DNA of 64,000 bases. Origin: Desulfobacter vibrioformis DSM 8776 (GTDB taxonomy: Bacteria > Desulfobacterota > Desulfobacteria > Desulfobacterales > Desulfobacteraceae). A program made the position numbers and the translations under genes. Shown here piece after piece: positions 34,960 through 43,983 of the stretch (the first letter of the stretch is position 1; every line of letters starts with the position of its first letter). The stretch is taken from NCBI RefSeq assembly GCF_000745975.1, contig NZ_JQKJ01000002.1:62001-126000 (forward strand), given 5' to 3'. The notes under the pieces were generated by a model. The model was not told the origin of the DNA and searched no databases. It saw only the letters and a program-made list of their open reading frames with translations.

Positions 34960-35709
34960 CTAAACGATTCCACCGTTTACATAGATAGTTTGACCATTCA
35001 CCCACCCGGCATCTTTACCGACAAGAAACGCTACGGCATTGGCAATATCTTCAGGCTGCCCAAGCCGCTCCAACGGCGGCATTTGAGCCAGGTGTTGAAT
35101 CTGTTCGTTCGTTTTGTTTTTCAAAAAAAGATCAGTTGCAGTTGGTCCGGGAGCCACGGCGTTTACGGTGATGTTCCTGCCGCGCAATTCCTTGGCAAAA
35201 ATATTTGTCAGCGTCTCAACTGCAGATTTGGTGGCGGAATATATAGTGTAGCCTGGCGTGGCGAGCTTGCGAACACTGGAAGAGAAGTTGACGATTCTCC
35301 CGTTGTCACACAGTTTTCCGGCTGCAATCCGAAGCGTATTGAATGTCCCTTTGAGATTAACGGCCACAATTTTGTCGAACAATGCATCATCCGTATCGGA
35401 CAGAGAGATCAGACCCGGCTGCATGATTCCGGCATTATTGATGAGAATATCGACCCCGCCGTAAAGCGTGATGGCCTGGTCAAACATGGCGGCTACCTGC
35501 GCAGGCACGGAAACATCGGCCTGGATTGCGGTGGCTCGGCCCCCCTTGCCCTTGATGGCTTCCACCACGGCGTTGGCTGAATCGGCATTGCTCGCAAAAT
35601 TCACCAGAACGGCAATGCCATCGGCGGCCAGGCGTTTGGCAACGGCTGCACCGATTCCGCGTGATGCTCCTGTAACGATAGCCACTTTGGTTTCTTTGGA
35701 TGTATTCAT
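34960..35709 (-). CDS. Short-chain dehydrogenase, 3-oxoacyl-reductase-like
   Basis: 249 residues, the classical SDR length. TGASRGIGAAVAKRLAADG is the NADP-type cofactor loop, with NNAGIMQPG and the catalytic set in NFSSSVRKLATPGYTIYSATK. The C-terminus VNGQTIYVNGGIV is FabG-like. GGAGG lies 8 bases upstream of the ATG at 35709. The gene is divergent from a LysR regulator starting 108 bases away, an arrangement in which the regulator usually controls the SDR. Substrate is unknown. Confidence 0.85.
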   Translation of the reverse strand: MNTSKETKVAIVTGASRGIGAAVAKRLAADGIAVLVNFASNADSANAVVEAIKGKGGRATAIQADVSVPAQVAAMFDQAITLYGGVDILINNAGIMQPGLISLSDTDDALFDKIVAVNLKGTFNTLRIAAGKLCDNGRIVNFSSSVRKLATPGYTIYSATKSAVETLTNIFAKELRGRNITVNAVAPGPTATDLFLKNKTNEQIQHLAQMPPLERLGQPEDIANAVAFLVGKDAGWVNGQTIYVNGGIV

Positions 35710-35817
35710 TGCAACCTCCTTTGGTTTGGATGTTTATTTCTTGCTCAACCAACAATATGTTACAGCCTGGAATTTTTGGTAGACGCATAAGCAGAATATC
35801 GATTATACTGATTATGT

Positions 35818-36741
35818 ATGACAGTATTCGACGATTTATCCCTGCTGCGCGCTTTCGTCTGTATTGTGGAAAGTGGCAATATTTCTGTGGCGGCCCGCAA
35901 ACTCCAGGTGACGCAACCGACGCTGAGCCGTTATTTGCAGACCCTGGAAGATCGCTGCGGAGCCGTATTGCTATTCAGAGATACGCACCGGATGCGCCTG
36001 TCTTCGACAGGAAACCAGTTTTTACGGGAAGCCCAATCCCTTCTATCCGCGGCGGAAGAAGCCGAACTGCGACTTCAGGACGACCAGGCAACCCTACGAG
36101 GTCATATCCGTCTGTTCTCGACAATCGATTTCGGCCAGAGTGTCGTCAGTCGACTTGCCGCAAGTTTCATTCAAGCCAATCCTGCAGTGACAATTAACCT
36201 TGCTTATTCCAATCGCCCAATGCATATGCTTGAAGAAGGTTGCGAGATAGGCATCATCGCCGGTACCGTTACGGATGATACGATCATCGCGCACCCACTC
36301 CCGGCCATTAAGCGATACCTTGTCGCTTCCCCTGTACTTCTAAAGAAGCATAAAGCCACCGTCTCCAAACCAATCGAACTTCAATCCTGGCCGTGGCTGG
36401 CGCTTTCCGGCTTTCAATTTGGTGAGGAAAAGGAAGTCATCATTTATTCGGCTGAACAGAAAAAACAGAGGTTGGAGATAACGCCTGTCCTGACATCCGA
36501 AGGTGTCACCAGCCAGCGTGAAGCGGCTCGAATGGGACTTGGAATTGCTGTTTTACCGGAGTGGCTGATCGCCGAAGATATTGTTTCCGAGCGGTTGATA
36601 AGGATTTTACCGGAGTGGCACGCCCAAGATTTACCGGCTCACATCGTATACCCGGTACAGAGACGCCTGCCATTGCGCGTGAGTAATTTCATTGATTTTG
36701 CAAGTACTTATATGACAAAACTTTTAAAGTCTGGAAAATAA
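35818..36741 (+). CDS. LysR-family transcriptional regulator
   Basis: 307 residues. The N-terminal winged helix-turn-helix is explicit (FVCIVESGNISVAARKLQVT, then QPTLSRYLQTLEDRCGAVLL), followed by the linker helix and a periplasmic-binding-protein-like effector domain (about 90-300). It most resembles the single-SDR or quinone-related LysR subgroup (AaeR/YhjC-like lengths). It is divergent from the SDR gene at 34960-35709, so the 108-base gap likely holds its operator. The following 283 bases to the ABC gene (36742-37024) show nothing recognisable. Confidence 0.88.
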   Translation: MTVFDDLSLLRAFVCIVESGNISVAARKLQVTQPTLSRYLQTLEDRCGAVLLFRDTHRMRLSSTGNQFLREAQSLLSAAEEAELRLQDDQATLRGHIRLFSTIDFGQSVVSRLAASFIQANPAVTINLAYSNRPMHMLEEGCEIGIIAGTVTDDTIIAHPLPAIKRYLVASPVLLKKHKATVSKPIELQSWPWLALSGFQFGEEKEVIIYSAEQKKQRLEITPVLTSEGVTSQREAARMGLGIAVLPEWLIAEDIVSERLIRILPEWHAQDLPAHIVYPVQRRLPLRVSNFIDFASTYMTKLLKSGK

Positions 36742-37024
36742 TTCAAGATTTATCAATGGAGGAGATCGGCTCCTTGAGCACGCTTGCAAAGCTCGAATAG
36801 TTATCGATAGCTAATAATTCATTTCAGATACTATACAAAACCGATCAAATAAAGTGTCTTGAACCATATTTAAGTTGACACTTATTCAATCAACGGGAGA
36901 CGGACTTTGATTGTGTCTACCCGGAAACGCCACCAGCAAATTTTATAGATTATAAAATTAATTTTCTGAAAGTCTGAAAAATCAAGGATATTGGAAATTA
37001 TCTTTCCCCAATTTAGAATTGCTG

Positions 37025-39931
37025 CTACAGCAACTGACGTTCTGCAAGTCTTTTGAACAACCCGTCCCGGGCCATCAATGAATCAAAGGTGCCGCTTTCC
37101 CGGATTTCGCCTTTGTCCATGACGTATATTTTGTCGGCATCTTTGATGGTGGACAAACGGTGGGCCACTATGATACGGGTGGACTTGAGTCTGCTTAAGC
37201 TGTCACTGACCACAGCCTGGGTCCGGTTATCCAGGGCGCTGGTGGCTTCGTCAAATATGAGAATTGCAGGCCGGTTTACAATGGCCCTTGCAATCATGAG
37301 GCGCTGGCGCTGGCCCCCGGAAAGGGTGGACGCCCCTTCCATGATCATGGTGTGCATGCCCATGGGCATTTTTTCGATATCTTCATCAAGGCCCACCATT
37401 CTTGCCGCTTCCCAGGCATCTTCCAGGGTCAAAGGGTGGCTGCCGATGATATTGGTGAAGAGATCTCCGGCCATGATATTTCCTGCCTGGATCACCACTC
37501 CCATATTCTTTCTGACCTGACGGAGATTCAGGTCGTTCAAGTCGTTGTCATCATAAAAAATCGTGCCGGATTCAGGTGTTTCAAAGCCCAGTAAAAGACG
37601 GATCAGGGTTGATTTTCCGGACCCTGATCCGCCCACGATGGCCACAAAAGAACCCGGTGTTATGTCAAGGGAAACGTCTTTGAGCACCATGGGGGTGTCC
37701 GGCGTGTATCTGAAATAGATGTGGCACAGTTCAATTTTACCACTCAGTGAACCCGGATCTGTCTTTTGCCGGTCTGTTTCCGGACAAGTCTGTAAAATGG
37801 GCGCTATTCGTTCGTAATAGGGAATGGCCGCCACAACGCCGGTGAGCGCCATAATCATCTGCACCATGGCTGCGTTCAAACCGGCAAAGGCGGCATTGAA
37901 AGCGATATAATCTCCTGTTTCCAATCCGGTTGCCCCTTCTTTGAAAACCATCCAGGAAAAAAGGACCATCAGGGCCAGGAGCAGAAAGTTATTAATAAAG
38001 GTGGCCGTGATGTTCTGGATGACTTCTGCTTTGAAGGCAAGTTTTTTCTGACGGCTAAAATGCCGGGCCCAGATCGCAAACGCGTTGTCCTCGGCCCCGC
38101 TGACCCGAAGCTTGGTCACGGCACTTAAAAACTGCATGACCAGGCTGGAAATTTTTCCCTCTATAACCGACCTGGTGCGCACGTAGCGAAGCTGCCACAA
38201 ACAAAGACAGGAAATCACCGCACCTGCGGCAGCAATAAGTCCGGTACCGACCCAGGCCAGTCTTTGATGGTAGTAAAAGATCAAAAACAGATTAAAGCCG
38301 GAGAAAAAACTGCTGATCATCACCGTGATCACAGGGCCGGAAATTAATTGGCGAATCATGCTCATGCCCATGGCCCGCGTTGTGAGGTCACCGGTTTCAT
38401 ACTGCCGGAAAAACGGGGTGGACAAACGGATCAGTCTATCCCACAACGCCGCATCCAATGCGTAGTACAGGCGGTTTTCAACCCTGAGCAAGCTGATGTT
38501 CCGGCAGGTTTCAAACAAAATCGTGGTCACGGCAAACCCCGTAATAATAGCCAGGATTCCCCATATCTGCGCCCGGTCGGCATTGGGTATAATGTGGTTA
38601 AATATCTGTGCTGTGGTCAAAGGAACAATAAGGCCTAAAAGACCGATGGCCGATGCCAGCACCAGAACATACTTCAGGTCCTTGCCGCAGCCTTTAAGGC
38701 CGAACCTGACAAGGTCCCAGCCGTTCAGGGGGGTGTCCGGAAAGGGGCGGTAAAAGGTATATGCTTTTGGCCCAATGGCCGCCGCTGTCCCGGCGGTTAC
38801 CCGGGATCTTTCCTGTGTGCCCGGCTCCACAGTCTCGTATCGGGTTGCAGACACGGGAATCAGGGCTTGGGGGGTATGATCTTTGGCGGAAAATCCCAGC
38901 AACGGGCCCAGATCCTTGCGCCACCAACCATCGGGAAGCATGACCTGGCGAACGTTGAACCCGGAACTTGCCGCAATATCCTGGACGGTCAGTTTCCGTG
39001 TCACGGCTTCTTCCGCCGGGGGCGGCGGCATTGTAATGTCAAGGCCCAAAGCTTCGGCAACGCTGCTGCAGGCGGCTGAAAGGGGATCGCTGAATTCATG
39101 GGTTGCATGATATGCACAGGCCTTGTCCATGACCGAGGCCAGCCGGATCAACCCCTGTTTTTTTGCCTTGAGACCCTGGGCTGTTTTTTCCCTCATCAGG
39201 TTATAAATATCCACGGCCTTCAGCGCGCTGTTCATGAGCATGGCCTGGAAAATCAGGGCATAAAAGGCATCAAGGGATGACCAGAGCCGACCGGTGACCA
39301 GCGCATCCGTTGTAGATATCAAACGGATCCGGCTCCCTTTGAAGGCCAGCAGCCAGCTATTTGGTGACAACGGCAGAAGACTGCCGCCGGCAAGGACGTC
39401 CTCGGTGCTGATGTACAGTCCGGTTCCTTCCAGATATTCCAGCCAGCCCCCATGGCTTTCGGGACAGGCGATCCTGTCCCGTTCCAAAGATTCTTCCGGG
39501 CCTGCAGAAAGAAGCAGGTCAGGCCGGGGCTTTGGTATAATGTCCTTGGTCATCCCCCGGGACAATCCCGCCGTCCATTGGTCAACAGCGCGGATAATGT
39601 CCTCCCGGTATTCCGGGGATTGCCCCAGGGCCATCAGTTGATTCATAGAAAGGTGCGCGGCCTTTGTACCCGGATATCCAACCGCCTGGAAGCCCTGGCC
39701 CATGGCGTATTCGGTCAGGTTCATGCCGAACAGCAGTGCGTGGGGACCTGCGCTGAGAAAATGATCTTTGGGGCCTGAAATTTTCCCGTCCCTGAGCTGA
39801 ACGGCAAACACTTCCACCCGGCCTTCCAGGATATACCAGACCGATTGGCCCTCCAGGAGAATTGGCGTATTTGCGCTGGTTTCCACCAACGTCCCCTGTG
39901 TTTGAAAAAAATTTGCAAGATCCCGGGTCAT
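37025..39931 (-). CDS. NHLM-type bacteriocin export ABC transporter, permease/ATPase subunit without C39 peptidase
   Basis: 968 residues: an N-terminal region (about 1-130) like a cyclic-nucleotide-binding fold (ILLEGQSVWYILEGRVEVFA), a long linker, a six-helix transmembrane domain (about 410-690) and a C-terminal ATPase. The ATPase has Walker A GGSGSGKSTLIRLLLG, signature LSGGQRQRLMIARAI and Walker B ILIFDEATSAL. This layout is that of the second ABC subunit of NHLP-leader (nitrile hydratase-like leader peptide) RiPP systems. It starts 2 bases after the peptidase-containing ABC gene. The two probably form a heterodimeric exporter for the peptides encoded nearby. Confidence 0.9.
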   Translation of the reverse strand: MTRDLANFFQTQGTLVETSANTPILLEGQSVWYILEGRVEVFAVQLRDGKISGPKDHFLSAGPHALLFGMNLTEYAMGQGFQAVGYPGTKAAHLSMNQLMALGQSPEYREDIIRAVDQWTAGLSRGMTKDIIPKPRPDLLLSAGPEESLERDRIACPESHGGWLEYLEGTGLYISTEDVLAGGSLLPLSPNSWLLAFKGSRIRLISTTDALVTGRLWSSLDAFYALIFQAMLMNSALKAVDIYNLMREKTAQGLKAKKQGLIRLASVMDKACAYHATHEFSDPLSAACSSVAEALGLDITMPPPPAEEAVTRKLTVQDIAASSGFNVRQVMLPDGWWRKDLGPLLGFSAKDHTPQALIPVSATRYETVEPGTQERSRVTAGTAAAIGPKAYTFYRPFPDTPLNGWDLVRFGLKGCGKDLKYVLVLASAIGLLGLIVPLTTAQIFNHIIPNADRAQIWGILAIITGFAVTTILFETCRNISLLRVENRLYYALDAALWDRLIRLSTPFFRQYETGDLTTRAMGMSMIRQLISGPVITVMISSFFSGFNLFLIFYYHQRLAWVGTGLIAAAGAVISCLCLWQLRYVRTRSVIEGKISSLVMQFLSAVTKLRVSGAEDNAFAIWARHFSRQKKLAFKAEVIQNITATFINNFLLLALMVLFSWMVFKEGATGLETGDYIAFNAAFAGLNAAMVQMIMALTGVVAAIPYYERIAPILQTCPETDRQKTDPGSLSGKIELCHIYFRYTPDTPMVLKDVSLDITPGSFVAIVGGSGSGKSTLIRLLLGFETPESGTIFYDDNDLNDLNLRQVRKNMGVVIQAGNIMAGDLFTNIIGSHPLTLEDAWEAARMVGLDEDIEKMPMGMHTMIMEGASTLSGGQRQRLMIARAIVNRPAILIFDEATSALDNRTQAVVSDSLSRLKSTRIIVAHRLSTIKDADKIYVMDKGEIRESGTFDSLMARDGLFKRLAERQLL

Positions 39932-39933
39932 GG

Positions 39934-42141
39934 TCAGTTCTCAATCAGCCTTCGATAGGGTCCGTCCTGAAGCTTAAGTTCATTGTGTATCCCCCGCTGA
40001 ATCACCTTGCCCTGGTCCAATACGATAATTTCGTCACAGTCCCGGATGGTGGAAAGGCGGTGGGCCACAATCAGACAGGTGCAGCCCCGCCGTCTCAGGG
40101 CAATATCGATCTTTTTTTCAGTTTCCGGGTCCAGGGCCGAGGTTGCCTCGTCCAGAATCAGCACACTGGGATTGGTGACCAGGGCCTTGGCAATTTCCAG
40201 CCGCTGCCGCTGTCCGCCTGAAAAATTTTGCCCTCCCTCGGCCACTTCACCGTCATAGGCGCCGGCACGAACAGAGATATCCTCATGTATGGCCGCATCC
40301 TTTGCCGCCCGGACAATGTCGGCATTGGCCAGGGCCGTATTCCACATGTTCAGGTTTTCCCGGACAGAACCGGAAAACAAAAAAATATCCTGGTCAACAT
40401 AGGACAGGGAGTTGAGCATGACCGCTTTGGGAATGTTGTGGCGGGGGCTGCCGTCAAACAGGACATCGCCTTGCCAGGGCTGGTAAAGGCCGCAGATAAT
40501 TTTTGCGATGGTGGATTTGCCGGACCCGGATGTGCCCACAATGGCCACCCGGGCGCCGGGCGTAACCCTGAGATTAAAATTCTCGATCAAAGGCGGCTCC
40601 AACGGACTGTACCCAAAGGTCAAATCTTTGATGGTCAGTTCGCCGGTCAGCTTCACCTGATTTTTATCCTGCAGGGCCTGGCTGTCTGCCTGCTGGTATT
40701 GGCTGTCCTGGGCGTAGGACATAACGTCGTCCAAACGGTTCATATCTCCGACAGCCTCCTGGAACTGGCCGCCCAGGGTTACCATCTGCTGGACCGGTGC
40801 CATAAAGCAGTTCATCAGGCTCTGGAACGCCACCAGGGTCCCCATGGTCATGCCGCCGTCCATAACCCGGAGCGCACCGACCCCTAAAATGGCCGCGGTA
40901 TTGATTGAGGAGAGCAGGACCGGCACCGGAGTTAACAGGTTGGTCCACCAGAGAAGCGCCTGGTGGGCGTTGAACGCTTTGGCCTGGTATCCGGCCCAGC
41001 GATTGAAAAAATCAGATTCAGATCCCGTTGCCTTGATGGACTCAATCAGGCTGATACCGTTCATGGCCGTGCCCATAAGTTTGCCCCGCTCCTGGAGCAC
41101 ACGCTGGTTCAAATCGCTGCGCTTTCTTGACACCCAGGATAAGAACAAAAAGTTCAAACCGGCAACGGACACGCCGATACCGGTGAGGGTGATATCATAA
41201 TATGCCATCAGCACCACATAAAAAACCATATTAATCAGGCTTAAGCCGGCCGTGGCCATGTCTCCGGACAACAATACTGCCACCCGGTCATTGAGCTGGA
41301 CCCGGGTGGAAATTTCTCCTGCGTATCGCTGGTTGAAAAAGGCAATGGGCAGCCTTAAAACGTGGTGGAAAAACTGTGAAGATGTGGCCACGGCCAGCTT
41401 GATCTGCTGGCGCAAAAGCGCTGTTTCCTTGAGCCAGTTCAGCACTATCTGCAGCACCAGGCACACACCCATACCCAGAAGCATCGGCTTGAACCAATAG
41501 GTTTTTTGGGCCACCAGAATATCATCCACAAACACCTTGGAAAAAGTGGGGATAATAAATCCCGGAACCACCAGGCCAAGACCGGCCAGGACTGCAAATG
41601 CAACGCCTTGCTTCACATACCCCAGCCGCCCTTTTAGTGCACGGAGCATCCCGGGTTTATTTCCGCCTTTGCTGAATTGGGGGCCGGGTTCCAGGGACAA
41701 GACAACCCCGGTAAAGGATTTATCCAATTCCTCCAATGATATGGTTTTAGGGCCGGCTGCCGGGTCATTGATAAAAACCTTTTTGCCTTTCATCCCTTCC
41801 AAAACGATAAAATGGTTGAAATTCCAGAACAGAATCATGGGCAGGGCAAGGGTTTCCAATCCCTTGGGCTCCTTGCGGAATCCCTTGGCCACCATACCGT
41901 ATTTGCGGGCAGCCTTGAGGATGTTCACGGCTTTGGAGCCGTCACGGGACACCCCGCACTCTTCGCGCAGTTTTTCCAGGGGGACAAATCTGCCAAAATA
42001 GCCCAATACAATGCCAAGGCAGGCAGCACCACACTCCAAAGCCTCCATTTGAATAACCGTGGGGGTCCGGACCCGTTTGCGGTGCCAAAGGATGGCTGGT
42101 TTATTTTTCTTCAAACCCCACCTGCGCGTCTCCAATACCAA
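39934..42141 (-). CDS. NHLM-type peptidase-containing ABC exporter (C39 peptidase)
   Basis: 735 residues. The N-terminal C39 protease domain (about 20-150) has its Cys in MEALECGAACLGIVLGYFG and the His and Asp in FNHFIVLEG and NDPAAGP. It should cut leaders after the Gly-Gly seen in both local precursors. Transmembrane domain about 165-440; ATPase about 490-730 with GTSGSGKSTIAKIICG and FSGGQRQRLEIAKAL. The frame can open at the TTG at 42141 or at a TTG near 42114; both overlap the end of the HlyD gene, so the start is uncertain. It pairs with the peptidase-less ABC gene downstream. Confidence 0.92.
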   Translation of the reverse strand: MVLETRRWGLKKNKPAILWHRKRVRTPTVIQMEALECGAACLGIVLGYFGRFVPLEKLREECGVSRDGSKAVNILKAARKYGMVAKGFRKEPKGLETLALPMILFWNFNHFIVLEGMKGKKVFINDPAAGPKTISLEELDKSFTGVVLSLEPGPQFSKGGNKPGMLRALKGRLGYVKQGVAFAVLAGLGLVVPGFIIPTFSKVFVDDILVAQKTYWFKPMLLGMGVCLVLQIVLNWLKETALLRQQIKLAVATSSQFFHHVLRLPIAFFNQRYAGEISTRVQLNDRVAVLLSGDMATAGLSLINMVFYVVLMAYYDITLTGIGVSVAGLNFLFLSWVSRKRSDLNQRVLQERGKLMGTAMNGISLIESIKATGSESDFFNRWAGYQAKAFNAHQALLWWTNLLTPVPVLLSSINTAAILGVGALRVMDGGMTMGTLVAFQSLMNCFMAPVQQMVTLGGQFQEAVGDMNRLDDVMSYAQDSQYQQADSQALQDKNQVKLTGELTIKDLTFGYSPLEPPLIENFNLRVTPGARVAIVGTSGSGKSTIAKIICGLYQPWQGDVLFDGSPRHNIPKAVMLNSLSYVDQDIFLFSGSVRENLNMWNTALANADIVRAAKDAAIHEDISVRAGAYDGEVAEGGQNFSGGQRQRLEIAKALVTNPSVLILDEATSALDPETEKKIDIALRRRGCTCLIVAHRLSTIRDCDEIIVLDQGKVIQRGIHNELKLQDGPYRRLIEN

Positions 42142-43393
42142 AAAGTTTTTTCCTTAGAAAGGGCAGCGCCAATTCTATTGGGGGCTGGCTGCTGACAACA
42201 ACATCGGCCATGCACAATGTGCCGCTGTCAATGGTTGTATCAGGACCGCTTCCCGAGGACCACTTGTACCTGCCGGCAGTTGCACCGTCCGCCAGCAGGC
42301 CGGCGGTAACGGATATGGGGGCGCCCCCTGCAAAGAGACGGTTCACAAGGTCCTGGTTCTGGAGCACCCGGAGCATGCCTTTCTGGGAAGCCGGGAATCT
42401 GGACACCTGACGAATTTTGCCGATCATATATCCATATTCTTCTGTTTTAACGTTGGATGGACTGATCCTGGCGCTCATTCCCTCGCGCACCTTTTTGCCT
42501 TCCCCGGGTGAAAAATAAAGAAAGGCGGAAAGACATTCATGGCTTTCGCCTTCCACCTCAACACTGATGAGGGGTTCACCGGTATGAATGACCTTGCCGC
42601 TGTTGGTGTAAATTTCAAGGACCCGGCCGGTGCGGGTGCTGACAACCCGGCTTTCCAAATCCCTGGTGGCCTGGATTTCCCTGATTTTAAGCTGAACCTG
42701 GGAGATTTTGTGCTCTATGGCAAACCGTTCTTTGCGAATGGTGGCGGAAAGGTCCATTTCCTTGGCAGAAATATCGTTGAGCTGGCTCTGGTAGTCCATG
42801 ATTTCCTTCAGGACTTTCTGGTACCGGTTTTTCACATCCTGGATCACACTGCGGGTGGTGAGTTTTTTTTTATAATACGCCTGCTGGCTGGCCAGTTCCT
42901 TCTCGATATAGGCCAGGTTATCTCTGGCCCCGGCAATGGCCTTTTCAATGGTTTTGCGCTGGTTGGCCAGCGTTTTGCGCTTGAGCAGGGTGGTCTTGTC
43001 CCCAAGGGTTAAAATCATTTTTTTTTCCGACTCAAGATTTGCAAGCTGCTCACGCTCCTGCCTGAGCTGTTGATCCTGGCCGGGCAAAGACAGAGTTGCA
43101 ATCACCTGGCCTTTGGTCACAGCATCATCCACAGATACCATGATCTTTTTGACCTGGCCTGTGCCCAAAGAGACCACGTCATATATGGCGCCCTCCCTGA
43201 GCAAAATTCCCTGCCCCTGAACAGTGGTATGAATATTTCCTTTGATTCCCCAAAGAAAGGCAATGGCAATCAGTATAAAACAGCCTGCCAGGGCCATCCA
43301 CCCCATGGGACGGGTGACCGTCATCACCCGGTCCAATTGTTCCGGCGAGGAAAGCGTGTCTAATGTTTTTTTTCTGAATATCGACTGTTCCAA
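42101..43393 (-). CDS. HlyD-family secretion adaptor of the RiPP export system
   Basis: 430 residues: short cytoplasmic N-terminus, one transmembrane helix (about 30-50), lipoyl-like half-domains flanking a long coiled coil (about 105-235, rich in Gln, Glu and Lys), and a beta-barrel with ALPFLRKKLFGIGDAQVGFE at its end. This is the NHLP bacteriocin-system adaptor type, linking the ABC exporters to a TolC channel. The likely start is the TTG at 43393 with AAGGA 10 bases upstream. A decayed second copy of its N-terminal part lies at 45399-45490. Confidence 0.87.
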   Translation of the reverse strand: MEQSIFRKKTLDTLSSPEQLDRVMTVTRPMGWMALAGCFILIAIAFLWGIKGNIHTTVQGQGILLREGAIYDVVSLGTGQVKKIMVSVDDAVTKGQVIATLSLPGQDQQLRQEREQLANLESEKKMILTLGDKTTLLKRKTLANQRKTIEKAIAGARDNLAYIEKELASQQAYYKKKLTTRSVIQDVKNRYQKVLKEIMDYQSQLNDISAKEMDLSATIRKERFAIEHKISQVQLKIREIQATRDLESRVVSTRTGRVLEIYTNSGKVIHTGEPLISVEVEGESHECLSAFLYFSPGEGKKVREGMSARISPSNVKTEEYGYMIGKIRQVSRFPASQKGMLRVLQNQDLVNRLFAGGAPISVTAGLLADGATAGRYKWSSGSGPDTTIDSGTLCMADVVVSSQPPIELALPFLRKKLFGIGDAQVGFEEK

Positions 43394-43554
43394 AATTTTG
43401 GATTCCTTGGTGAACGGGGCTTAGCTGATATAAAAACGATAAAGGTTTTAATCTGGAAAAAATCAAGGCAGTGACCCTCAAAGGCTGAGCAGATATACTT
43501 GAGGCAAAAAAGGCATGGGCAATCTCCCCGGATCAGATCCGATTATGAAAAGGG

Positions 43555-43914
43555 TCAACCAAACAATTCAACACAAATTCTAAAACAAGAATCAATCTCC
43601 CAGCCCGTGTCCAGGCAGAAGCCACCGGCGACATCACCCAACTGCTGGTCAGTCAGTTCAACCGATTCCATACGTTTATCGAATTCTTCTTTGGTAATTT
43701 CATTGTTCAGGTGTTTATAAATCAAAGATTTCAGTTCATTATTGGACGTTGATTCGGCCTTTAACCGTAAAAGATCTTCATTGGTAAAATGAAGATTTTC
43801 AGACTCAACAAACGCTTTTCTGGATTCTTTGTCTTTACATGCAGCCACCTTATCCCGAAAGATTTTATCATTTTGTATTCTTTCCATAAATTCCCGGGCA
43901 GATTCCATGGACAT
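43555..43914 (-). CDS. RiPP precursor peptide with Nif11-type leader
   Basis: 119 residues. The leader (1-98) follows the Nif11 pattern (MESAREFMERIQNDKIFRDK, then FTNEDLLRLK) and ends in SVELTDQQLGDVAGG, a classic double-glycine site for C39 peptidases. The predicted core is 21 residues, starting FCLDTGWEIDSC and ending RICVELFG, with Cys at core positions 2, 12 and 16, Thr5, Ser11 and several acidic residues. AAGGAGAG precedes the ATG at 43914. It lies 69 bases after the radical SAM gene and before the exporter genes, so that maturase is the likely modifier. Nif11 leaders also serve LanM enzymes, so LanM cannot be excluded. Confidence 0.88.
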   Translation of the reverse strand: MSMESAREFMERIQNDKIFRDKVAACKDKESRKAFVESENLHFTNEDLLRLKAESTSNNELKSLIYKHLNNEITKEEFDKRMESVELTDQQLGDVAGGFCLDTGWEIDSCFRICVELFG

Positions 43915-43983
43915 GTCTCTCTCCTTTATGTTGATATATACTGTGTTTACGCCGGATTTTACATACGGATTATTCGTAATTTA

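Noticed and set aside
43555-43914. Nif11-domain gene as a nitrogen-fixation component
   Set aside because: A Gly-Gly terminated leader, a Cys-containing tail, and maturase and C39 exporter neighbours identify it as a RiPP precursor; no nif genes are present.
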